Of a stretch of 64,000 bases of DNA, positions 47,058 to 56,312 are shown in pieces. This DNA comes from Magicicada septendecula (lineage: Eukaryota; Arthropoda; Insecta; Hemiptera; Cicadidae). The notes beneath the pieces are model-generated. The model saw nothing but the letters and a program-made list of their open reading frames with translations, ran no database searches and was not told the DNA's origin. Each line of letters opens with the position of its first letter. The first letter of the stretch is position 1. The stretch lies in NCBI GenBank assembly GCA_034769895.1, contig CM068367.1, forward strand, positions 117,536,573 through 117,600,572. The letters run 5' to 3'. Position numbers and translations under genes: made by a program.

Positions 47058-47796
47058 CTACCTTATCGTACCCCCAGCGAGCAGACTCAAGGCGGTATCG
47101 TACAATCCGTTGGATACAAAGTTCAGTTGGTCATTTAACACGATATCGCGACTCCTTGGGTTTGCATATGCACTGTAAATTTCAAATTCCTCCAAGGCAT
47201 TCATGAAACGGCCCTTCTTACACACATGTAACGGTATTAAATTGAACTAAACCCTGTGTAATTATGATTGTGTGAAGTCAGGTGTCGGGCGTAATTTGAT
47301 TTGATGTTGTCAATCTTTCTTATTTTCTTAGGTAAATGTTCTCGAAATCGTTTAAGGAAACCTCTCCCAGTCTGTCCAATGTTAAGCACTCGCAAGCATT
47401 GCATGTTAACTTATATATACCAGTTTTTTCTTCTGGAGGCGTGTGTTTTTTTTTGGTTTGAGAATATCCAGTAACTTATTATTAGTCCTGAATGAAATAG
47501 TGAAACTATTATTATTCAATATAGAAGACAAAACCTTAGGCATAAAGCTAGTGTAATTAGTAGATATAAAAATTGTTTGCGTGTTGCTGTTTATTTGGGG
47601 TTTAAGCATTCTTTTTTCATGTTTTCTCAACAGTTTGTCAATGGTTAGACTATTGTAACCATTGGCAACCGCGATATATTTTATGACATTTAGCTCATCA
47701 CGAAAGTCATTATCATCCAAAGGAATTGTCAATAATCTATGAATGAAACTATTGTACGCTGCCATTTTATGTGAAAAAGGATGATGAGAGTCTGCT
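47058..47796 (-). pseudogene. PLE protein, nuclease and tail, minus-strand copy
   Basis: Read from 47796 downward: ADSHHPFSHKMAAYNSFIHR, the region upstream of the nuclease, then the GIY-YIG domain in a shifted frame (IYKLTCNACEC), then the C-terminal tail MNALEEFEIYSAYANPRS and VLNDQLNFVSNGLYDTALS with TAG at 47060-47058. Frameshifts: an expanded A-run near 47452 and a 1-bp loss in the FYIG region near 47390. Almost identical to the plus-strand copy, so the duplication is recent. The RT domain is not present in this copy. Confidence 0.8.
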
Positions 47797-47920
47797 GTAA
47801 ATTTCAAATTCCTCCAAGGCATTCATGAAACGGCCCTTCTTACACACATGTAACGGTATTAAATTGGAACTAAAATCTGTGTAATTATGATTGTGTGAAG
47901 TCAGATGTCGGGCGTAATTA
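47797..47920 (-). repeat. Extra 124-bp PLE tail segment
   Basis: This is a second copy of the segment at about 47173-47297 (encoding ARHLTSHNHNYT through MNALEEFEIYS), joined out of frame to the nuclease region at ADSHHPF. It shows that the left copy is itself a tandem chimera: the tail of one PLE followed by the inside of another. Confidence 0.8.
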
Positions 47921-48901
47921 ATTTACTCGAGGTTGTTTTGAAACAAAACTATTTCACTTTTAATGGCTCGTTTTACATTCAAGATGATGGCCTAGCTATG
48001 GGCTCACCCCTCTCCGGCCTACTGGCCGATATTTATTTGAATTATTATGAGAATACTCACTTGATGAACAATAATATATATGCAAATAAAATAATATTTT
48101 ATGCACGGTATGTAGTCGATACGTTTTTAATTTTTGATGGTACTATAAGACAAATCGAATTATTTTAAAACTGTTTAAATAAAATAAATAGAAACATCCA
48201 GTTTACTCTTGAAACAGAGGTTGATAACAAGATAAACTTTCTAGATTTAACCATCACTCGACAGATGAATAAACTAAAGTTCAACATTTATAGGAAACCG
48301 ACTACCACTGACACCACAATACACGCAGACTCTCATCATCCTTTTTCACATAAAATGGCAGCGTACAATAGTTTCATTCATAGATTATTGACAATTCCTT
48401 TGGATGATAATGACTTTCGTGATGAGCTAAATGTCATAAAATATATCGCGGTTGCCAATGGTTACAATAGTCTAACCATTGACAAACTGTTGAGAAAACA
48501 TGAAAAAAGAATGCTTAAACCCCAAATAAACAGCAACACGCAAAAAAATTTTATATCTACTAATTACACTAGCTTTATGCCTAAGGTTTTGTCTTCTATA
48601 TTGAATAATAATAGTTTCGCTATTTCATTCAGGACTAATAATAAGTTACTGGATATTCTCAAACCGAAAAAACACACGCCTCCAGAAGAAAAAACTGGCA
48701 TATATAAGTTAACATGCAATGCTTGCGAGTGCTTCTACATTGGACAGACTAGGAGAGGTTTCCTTAAACGATTTCAAGAACATTTACCTAAGAAAATAAG
48801 AAAGATTGACAACATCAAATCAAATGACGCCCGACACCTGACTTCACACAATCATAATTACACAGGTTTTAGTTCCAATTTAACACCGTTACATGTGTGT
48901 A
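47918..48901 (+). pseudogene. PLE protein, RT C-terminal half and GIY-YIG nuclease
   Basis: One reading frame with a single stop (TAA, 48166-48168). RT part: VLKQNYFTFNGSFYIQDDGL, AMGSPLSGLLADIYLNYYE (motif B) and YARYVVDTFLIFDG (motif C). PLE RTs have YVDD there; this copy has YVVD, a one-base change removing a catalytic Asp. Then FLDLTITR, FNIYRKPTTTDTTIHADSHH and the nuclease: TGIYKLTC (GIY at 48697), CFYIGQTRRGFLKRFQEHL. 5' truncated between RT motifs A and B. The protein continues at 51733 after the RTE insertion with KKGRFMNALEEFEIY. Confidence 0.9.
48891..48901. repeat. RTE target-site duplication, left
   Basis: acatgtgtgta, repeated at 51722-51732. The left copy is the PLE codons for HVC; the right copy abuts the continuation KKGRF. 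Confidence 0.9.
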
Positions 48902-48929
48902 TCCTATTGTCTACAAACGAAAAAATGGA

Positions 48930-49726
48930 TGCAAAATCGGCACTTGGAATGTTAGAACATTACTGGAGCCTGGTAAAATGGAAGAGGTAAAGCATTCTAT
49001 GATAAAGGCAGAGCTTAATATATTAGGTGTCTGCGAGACAAAATGGGCAGGATGTGGTGATTTCGTATCAGATGATTTCAGAATTATTTACAGTGGAAAG
49101 GAAGAACCAGGAAGAAATGGAGTAGCATTGTTCTTAAGAGGTGAATGGAAGAGTAGTGTCTTGAATACATGCCACAGTAGTGATAGATTACTGATGATAA
49201 AACTTAGGGCAGAGCCAGTTGATTTGTGTATAATTATGGTGTACTTTCCAACAACAAGTAGTAACGATGAAGATGTAGAATTAATGTATGAACAGATTGA
49301 AGAGTTGCTCAAGATAATAAAGAAAGACGATAATGTAGTTATAATGGACGACTTTAATGCATCTATTGGTACTAACAGTAGTCAAAAATGTGCCGTGAAG
49401 TTTGGTTTGCCGGGAACATCAATGCACGAGGGGAAAGGTTACTTGAGTTTTGTGAGCAGTATGAGATGATCGTCACAAACACATGTTTTGAAGTCCCCAA
49501 AAGACGACGATACACTTGGAAAGCACCGGGGGATGTTAGGAGGCATCAGATCGATTATATTCTAGTCCGACAAAGATATAAGAATCAAGTCAAATCTAGT
49601 CATTCATATCCTGGTATGGATATAGATAGTGACCATATTCCCGTTATGGCCAAGTGCAATATTAAATTTAGGAAAATCAGGAAATCTAAACAAAAGAACT
49701 GGTGCTTAGGAAAAACTGACCGATGA
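48930..49726 (+). pseudogene. RTE APE-type endonuclease domain
   Basis: Motifs in order: IGTWNVRTLLEPGKMEEVKH (Asn of the N-terminal strand), ILGVCETKWAG (catalytic Glu), YSGKEEPGRNGVALFLRG, VVIMDDFNASIG (normally G-D-F-N; here the Gly is Asp), then in the shifted frame NARGERLLEFCEQYEMIVTN, RRRYTWKAPGDVRRHQIDYI and DIDSDHIPVMAKC (the S-D-H active site). A frameshift lies near 49390-49430. It nicks target DNA to prime reverse transcription in intact elements. The first residues overlap a chimeric frame read from PLE into RTE. Confidence 0.9.
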
Positions 49727-49859
49727 CAAAATAGTAAAAGAATTGGAAGAGGAGACAGACATGTTGATGGAAGGAAGGCCAAGTTGGGAGGAAGTAAGAG
49801 ATGGAATAATTGCAACAGCATAGCGTGTTCTAGGGAAGAGAAAGTTAGAACCACGGAAA

Positions 49860-51590
49860 CCGTGGATGACACAGGAAATGTTGGATCTAATAAGGAGGCG
49901 TAATAAGCTGAGAAATAAGGATTATCAGGAGTACAAGAGAATAAAAAATCAGATTACCTCTGTGTGTCGCATTAAAAAAGAAATTGGATGAAACAACTAA
50001 CTCTTGAAATAGAAGATGATTTCAATAGAGGAAAATGCGATAAGGCATATTTAAGGATAAAATCGTTACAGTTGAAGCATAAGACTCGAAGTAATGTTGT
50101 TAAGGATAAAAATGGTAAAACACTTTTCGAAAATGATAAGGTCAGCGAACGTTGGAAGGAGTATATAGAGGAACTATATGATGGGGAAGCTTGTGGTAGT
50201 CATGCAGGAGTTTCTAGAAAATGAGAATGCTGTAGATAGAGATATGGTAGGACCGCCAATTAGCAGGGTGGAATTTGATTATGCCCTTCAAGGTCTGAGT
50301 ATGAGAAAAGCGACAGGGCCTGACAGTCCACCAGCAGAGCTTTTGAAAAATGTAGGGGAGAGAACGAAAGACCAGCTATTTCGAATAATTACTGGGTGCT
50401 ATGAAGAGGGAGTATTGCCAGTTGATTTCATAAAAGTAGAACAATCACAATACCAAAGAAAGGTAAAGTAGACGACTGTGCTAATTATAGAACGATAGCC
50501 ATAATATCTCATGCTGCTAAGATTTTGCTGAAACATAGTGAAGAACAGACTGGAAGGAAAGATTGATCACACTTTGGAGGAGGATCAGTTTGGATTTAGA
50601 GCAGGTAGAGGAACCAGAGAAGCAATCTTGTCTCTGCGGCAGATCTTGGAGAGGAGAATTGAAGTGAATAGGAAAACCTATTTAGTATTTGTGGATCTCG
50701 AGAAGGCGTTCGACAATGTTGATTGGAAGCTGTTGTTTCAACTATGAGGAAGTCAGGACTTGACTGAAAGTTAGAAGGGTAATCTTCAATATTTATAGGT
50801 TGCAAAGTACTGAAATATACATAAATGGATGTAAAAAGGAAGCAATAATAAGAAGAGGGGTAAGACAAGGTTGCCCACTGTCACCGTACTTGTTTAATTT
50901 GTTTATAGAAGATCTTGTAACTCAGATGAAAAGGAGTTCTAGGGGAATTAAAATAAATGGGGAACAGATATACAGTATTCGCTTCCTTTTTACCCGAATG
51001 TTAGGTACTTTTAACAAAATTCTTCACGCTTGGAGATTGAGGATAAATGTTAAGAAAACTAAAATAATGGTTGTAAGTAAAAAATGAGAAGACATTAAAT
51101 CAACCATTATGTTGAACAACACAATATTGGAGCACGTTACTGAATTTTGTTACCTGGGTAGCATAGTTACATGTGGGAATAAGTGTCTGGCAGAGATTAA
51201 GAGGAGAGTAGCTCTGGCAAAACAAGCATTCCAGAGCAAAAGGAACTTATTAACAAGCAACCATATTAGTACTGAAACAAGGAAAAAGTTTGTTAAGGTG
51301 TTTGTATGGAGTGTTTTAACTTACGGGTGTGAATCGTGGACCTTAGGGAAGGTGGAGAGTGACAGACTTCAGGCAATGGAGATGTGGATTTGGCGGAGAA
51401 TGACAAAAACTAGTTGGACAGATAGGAAGACGGATGAACAGATCTTAGAGGAAATAAATGAGAATAGAACACTGCTTAGGAGTATAGAGGTGAGGAAGAT
51501 TAAGTTGATAGGGCATGTGATCAGACATAGTGCTTTTTTAACTAACATCTTTGAGGGCAAAGTAGTGGGGAAGAAGCCCAAATGAAGACC
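49860..51590 (+). pseudogene. RTE reverse transcriptase, motif C deleted
   Basis: Linker MTQEMLDLIRRRNKLRNKDY (49868); RT fingers MRKATGPDSPPAELLK (50300); DQFGFRAGRGTREAIL (50584); motif A VFVDLEKAFDNVDW (50687); motif B GVRQGCPLSPYLFNLFIEDL (50858). The F/YADD box is absent: after NGEQIYSIRF (ends near 50988) the reading jumps to FNKILHAWRLRINVKKTK, so about 25-30 codons are lost. C-terminal part 51109-51585 contains FCYLGSIVTCGNKCLAEIKR, YGCESWTLGKVESDRLQAME and IGHVIRHSAFLTNIFEGKVV. At least five frame changes. Inactive. Confidence 0.9.
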
Positions 51591-51732
51591 AAGAACTGCA
51601 TACTTCCGCAGCACAATGAGTGTCGTGAATAGTGGGTCCTATGAAGAAATGAAGAATATCGCCAGGGATAGAGTGACGTGGCTACAGCGACAAGCCATTG
51701 CCTTTAGGAGTTAATAAAAAAACATGTGTGTA

Positions 51733-51895
51733 AGAAGGGCCGTTTCATGAATGCCTTGGAGGAATTTGAAATTTACAGTGCATATGCAAACCCAAGGAGT
51801 CGCGATATCGTGTTAAATAACCACCTGAACTTTGTATCCAACCGATTGTAAGATACCGCCTTGAGTCTGCTCGCTGGGGGTACGATAAGGTAACA
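51733..51895 (+). pseudogene. PLE C-terminal tail, continuation after RTE
   Basis: The frame KKGRFMNALEEFEIYSAYAN, then PRSRDIVLNNHLNFVSN, continues the PLE protein interrupted at 48901. A stop (TAA) appears early compared with the left copy, which reads on to DTALSLLAGGTIR before its stop. The antisense open frame over the same bases (51773-51970) is a shadow. Confidence 0.8.
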
Positions 51896-52018
51896 ACCGC
51901 TCAGTGGCAGAATGAACTTGAATGGGTGCGCACCCAAATCCGCGTACGGTTCACATGCAATTTTTGACATTTTTTACTACTTAACGATCTCGCAAGAGTG
52001 ATAGTTTTATCTTTTTAA

Positions 52019-52056
52019 TATCTGATGATGGAGCATAAGCTCTGAAACACGTAATA
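52019..52056 (+). ncRNA. Hammerhead ribozyme in PLE-1 right end
   Basis: Mirror of 46895-46932: stem I TAT/ATA, core CTGATGA (52022-52028), extra T, stem II GGAGC/GCTCT, GAAA (52044-52047), then ACACGT instead of the palindromic ACGCGT, and A. The single change breaks self-complementarity of stem III, so homodimers of this copy would pair less well, while pairing with the left-copy RNA keeps more base pairs. Confidence 0.75.
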
Positions 52057-52200
52057 GACGAAGTTACAAGAAATCACACGGCGGATAAATTAAGGTAAAT
52101 AATTTATTAATCTATAAAACTGCTTCCCAAAATATTTCGGTTGTTACTATGTACAAAAAAATTTGTGTACTACGTTGTTGCATGTAATTCACCATCGTTG

Positions 52201-52266
52201 TCTTCTTCTTTTTCTTCTTCTTCTTCTTCTTCTTCTTCTTCTTCTTCTTCTTCTTCTTCTTCTTCT
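52201..52266. repeat. TTC microsatellite
   Basis: (TTC)n of about 21 units. The poly-Ser open frame across it is not a gene. Confidence 0.95.
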
Positions 52267-52778
52267 CCCTCAGTACAGGAATTGGGCATACAGAGTGTTC
52301 CGAACTACAAGTTGATACGCTTAGTGCTTACTCTGCCTTCCTAGATCTCTTTGACCTTCAGGACTGTAGGCCAATATTTGTTCGTCATGCGGTTACTATA
52401 CATCCTACCCAAATGTTCGTCCTGAACATTGCACTCCAGTGATGAAATATCCAATTTACTCTTTACATCATCCTTCCTAATTGTGCTGAATCGTGTGCAG
52501 CCTTTTACTGAGCTAACAACGTTACAGTAGGTTGCAGCTTACTGAATCATTACGCGTCAGAGTTCACGACTCCAACCCACATAACAAAACAGCCATATGC
52601 ATTTTCTTGATTTTTGTTTTTGTACTGGTTATATGTACGTTTTCACTTATTCGTCAACGTTGTATCCGTTTCAGGATTTTATGGTATTACCTGTTTTGGG
52701 CTCTCTTTTCAAACCATCTTTTGTTTGATTTTCTGCTTCTGTTTTCCCCTTAGGTACATATTTTAAACAGTTTTATTG

Positions 52779-53334
52779 TATGCTCCGTATGACGATGGTT
52801 GGCGTGTGGACCGTTAGCCTACCTGCTGCCTCTTCCCCATTGTAATACTTCCGCCCGGGCTCGACAGCAGCTAATTGCCGCGAGAATCACCTCACTGTGC
52901 GTCCAGTATGAAACAATTCTTTTTTGCCTCGCCCAATACTGGTAAAATTTGGTTATATTTGAAATCAGCGAAATAATACGATGAAAATGACATCAAACAC
53001 GACTAAAAAGTATTAAATTTTAAGGTGTTTCAAGGTAAAAGCTCAACAACTACTTTAATACACATCTTCAGTGCATAGTGCTTTATAACGCCCAATTTTT
53101 AATATTCCTTAGTCGTGTTTGGTGTCATTTTCATCGTATTATTTCTCTGATTTCAAATATAACAAAATGTTACCAGTATTGGGAGAGGCAAAAAAAAAAG
53201 TTCATACTGGACGCACAGTGAGGTGACTCTCGCGGCAATTAGCTGCTGTCGAGACCGGGCGGAAGTATTACAATGGGTAAGAGACAGCAGGTAGGCTAAG
53301 GGTCCACACACCAACCATCATCATACAGAGCATA
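52779..53334. repeat. Foldback repeat with 245-bp arms
   Basis: Arms 52779-53024 and 53090-53334 match over gatggttgg, gcctacctgctg, cattgtaatacttccgcccg, acagcagctaattgccgcga, cactgtgcgtccagtatgaa and gaaataatacgatgaaaatg. The centre is about 65 bp. It has no coding content. On the minus strand the centre contains CTGAAGA (near 53083-53077) and, 36 bases later, TTGAAAC, recalling a hammerhead, but stem I is not supported. Confidence 0.8.
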
Positions 53335-53546
53335 GTTTCTATTCTTCCAATCCACTTAACACCAATAGTACGTGGATTAGAATTGACAGAGGACTTTTGG
53401 ATTCATTGAGGTGCAAGTGAACAATAAGAACATTGCATTCAGGTAGCTTGAAACAGAATATTTTTGAGCGGCCGTCGATCGGACTCAGTTTAATTCCTAA
53501 CCCAAATTTTTTCCACTTCACTGCACACAAACCTGTCGTCTGTGCT

Positions 53547-53548
<2 letters not shown>

Positions 53549-53591
<43 letters not shown>

Positions 53592-53606
53592 CTCACTCTC
53601 TCTCTC

Positions 53607-53692
<86 letters not shown>
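53549..53692. repeat. TC microsatellite
   Basis: A nearly pure (TC)n run of about 140 bp with a few CAC and TCC interruptions. The Leu-Ser repeat frames read through it are not genes. Confidence 0.95.
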
Positions 53693-53693
<1 letters not shown>

Positions 53694-53909
53694 TCCCTCC
53701 CCTCACAGATATCCATTCGCTTTCTTAAGTGAATGTAATAACGTGGGGATAGTATTGATGAACGAGACAGTGTTCTTAAGTGTTATAAACATTTCACATT
53801 TAGAGAGACAACAAAGGCATCATAAGACTGGAAATGGAGATGCACTTTACTACCTCTACGACTATAGGAGTATACTCCTAACAAGAAGAGTGTTTGAAAA
53901 AGATTGAAA

Positions 53910-55980
53910 GAAATAATTTAAAAGTTACTATTACACAGAAGAACAATAGTTGGCATTAAAACATAAGCATATAAGTAATTAAGAAGTGAGTAAGTAAAGA
54001 AAGGATTTGTAAACGTATAAAAAAGTATATTGTAATAATCAACGAAAAAAGAGGAAGAAAGAATAAATCAATTGAAATTAAACGACTACTACAAGGTAAT
54101 AAGTAATAAGATACCCAAACACGGTATGATTTGGAATTATCCCAATAGTATTATAACCAAAAACTGCACAACATGCTTTGTTAGTGAAAATAAGTGACAG
54201 AGCAAATTTTAAAACCTTATGTGTTATTGTGTTATACAAACATGTAGTTCTCAAATAACGCTTTATCACGTTTAAATTGTATAAAAGAAACATAACATTT
54301 AGGTTACATTGTAAACTAAACATAAATCTGGCCTCATGATTTAGCAGTCAGTTATATTGTGTGTTTACCACAATAGTTGATGATGAAACAGCAGCTAGTT
54401 TAGTAGTGAGTGTGTTCTTAACTTATTAACTATTGAAAAACAAATAATTTAAAATGTTTCAAAATAAATTAATGTCCGTGATTGTATTAATTTATATGAA
54501 GTATAATTGGGTTAATGTGTTTGTTTGTAAAAAAAAATAATAATTTACCTGTGGTACTTGCCCTGAGATCAAGAGTCCGTGTATTCATACTTAAAAAAAT
54601 AAAGTGTTAATTTCACTGAGCATATTTGTTAAAAGTAGCAGCACAATATACATGAAATAAAAATAGCGTATTGCTAACGTAAATTTTTCCACTACCATAT
54701 GCATAAAAAAATGGACAGAAGAGTTTTGCAAATTTTTACCAACGACGCTTGTTTGTCGCTCTCTTTGTTTGCATGTAGACGGTGAGAGAGAAAACACTTA
54801 TATTTTCTTTCATAAACCTCTCCATACTCCGCCCTCTTGCCACTCACACTTGGACCGTTTTATTGTGTATGTTCCTCTACTTTTTTCTGTCTGTTACTCT
54901 TATTCTGTCTTTCCAAATTGTGAAAATCGATTTTTACAATGACGTGTTGGAAAGAAATTACATACCGGTACTCTAGTATTCCAGACAGGGATCACACTTC
55001 ACGAACACGCTTGTTATACATTCTACTCTGCGCCCTTATTAAAATGAAAAACATTCACATGGTTAACGCTTTGACCCTTCTGCGGTTTTGCAAATTCTTG
55101 CTTTCCTCTACAGAATATTTACCTTTCTAGGTGAGACGACTTGCGCCAATTACACAAAAAACAACAATAATCAAATAAAGACATAAATTTTGTTTAAAAA
55201 TTTATTGGGTTTTACCCTCTGAAACCATTGAGGAAGGATATTTGAAGTTGAAAAAGGATAGACATTTGGCATAAAGGGCTTCCCTTGGCGTTTTCCGTGG
55301 TCCCCTATCACGTACAGTTCTCACCAACCTTGGCATCATAGTTCATCAGGCTTCAAACCACTTTGTTAGGTGGGCAAATTTCCATTTTCCCAGTAAAATC
55401 TGACCATCACTCTAATCACGTTGATCAGTTAACATGTAGTGCCCTCTCCCTCTATTCAATAAACTTATCCGTATTATTTCTTATAGCTACCGTATAGTTA
55501 GTGTGTTTGGAACATAATCTTGACAATAATTCAATACTCCGCAAACTTCTAAAAAAATAATGAATAACAGTATGATTAATGTTATATTTATAATCATACT
55601 GATTATGATCATGATTATTCTGGATTATTTATAATATTCTCATAGAATAACTTATATTAATAAATCAATTATTTATTTTAAAATAAATAAAAAAAAATTT
55701 GTAATAAAATCAATAATTTTTTAAACAATTATTCATAAATAATTGATGACAAGCGTAATAATTAATATTATAGTGCACGAAAATTTGTAAATATTTAAAA
55801 AATATTAAGTGTTTTAAGACATTTGATTTGAGTTTAAGAACAGAAAGATCTATAACAGTAAACGTTTGGGGGTAAGAGTACTTAATAACGCCTCTAAAGT
55901 AGTTATGATATGAAAGGTCGGAAAGGGTTGCATATTGTCATTTCCCGTATCATCAACCTTTGCAAAAAGAGGAATAAATT
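53910..55980. other. AT-rich, unassigned
   Basis: Contains a partial inverse D2 relative at about 54600-54790 (atgcataaaaa, ttttgcaaatttttacc) and very AT-rich sequence at 55560-55830. No gene recognised. Confidence 0.4.
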
Positions 55981-56095
55981 AGGAGAATAAAAACAGATGG
56001 TAAAATAATAATCATGTACAGGTTTGCAGATGCTATAGTTCTCATGGTCGAAAATGAAAGTCACCTACAGGATCATCTGCTTATTTAGACATTAA
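55981..56095 (+). pseudogene. LINE reverse transcriptase fragment (motif C)
   Basis: RRIKTDGKIIIMYRFADAIV, then LMVENESHLQDHL, corresponds to the FADD box region of non-LTR RTs, with the second catalytic Asp replaced by Ala (FADA). Only this segment is recognisable. Confidence 0.65.
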
Positions 56096-56219
56096 GATTT
56101 ATATAAAGTTTAGACTTTCAAACACCTGGATTGTAGCGCCTCGGCCGGTGGGACATCCACCAAAGGCGTTAAATGTAAGATAGCTCAGACTTCCTAACGT
56201 GGAAGAATAAAAGGTTTCT

Positions 56220-56312
56220 TGCCAACTTCAAAATTATTGCACAAGAAACGAGAATGTCCCTTGTTTCTTGTGCAATATTTTTGAATTCTTCCTTGTTTCT
56301 TGTGCAATAAAA
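56220..56312. repeat. Short inverted and direct repeats of a 17-mer
   Basis: attgcacaagaaac (56235) is followed by its inverse gtttcttgtgcaata (56263) and a direct second copy, ttgtttcttgtgcaata (56293). It could form a hairpin. No known function. Confidence 0.75.

Larger units (their letters stand above)
48902..51721 (+). mobile_element. RTE-clade LINE inserted in PLE-1
   Basis: A 2.82-kb insertion flanked by 11-bp duplications (48891-48901, 51722-51732) and ending in an aataaaaaaa-type tail. It encodes an APE endonuclease then a reverse transcriptase in the arrangement of RTE (BovB-like) elements, with no zinc-finger ORF1. It starts close to the endonuclease N-terminus, so it is slightly 5' truncated. 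Several frameshifts and an internal deletion have inactivated it since insertion. No long 3' UTR, which is typical of RTE. Confidence 0.9.
46841..52110. mobile_element. Head-to-head pair of Penelope-like elements (PLE-1)
   Basis: An inverted repeat begins exactly with ttaataaatt at 46841 and ends with aatttattaa at 52110. Its arms cover 46841 to about 47300 and 51733-52110 plus 48820-48901. Each arm is the 3' end of a PLE: nuclease tail, stop, then a hammerhead. The left copy reads on the minus strand, the right on the plus strand; they meet near 47918. The right copy is split by an RTE element (48902-51721). Without it the pair would be about 2.4 kb. PLEs are known to form such partial tandem or inverted arrangements around pseudo-LTRs. 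Confidence 0.85.

Noticed and set aside
46981-47178. A 65-residue plus-strand frame conserved again at 51773-51970 on the minus strand, looking like a conserved small gene.
   Set aside because: It is antisense to the PLE C-terminal tail (MNALEEFEIY...VLNDQLNF), which explains both its conservation and its openness.
48897-48990. Apparent fusion of a GIY-YIG protein with an unknown C-terminus (frame 48265-48990).
   Set aside because: The last 29 residues are RTE sequence read in the wrong frame across the insertion junction at 48901.
53040-53090. Possible hammerhead on the minus strand at the centre of the 52779-53334 foldback.
   Set aside because: Core words are present but stem I does not pair and stem III is not palindromic; left as a finding to check, not annotated as a ribozyme.
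53433-53907. Two overlapping Leu-Ser repeat frames of about 100-120 residues.
   Set aside because: They are translations of the TC microsatellite in two frames.
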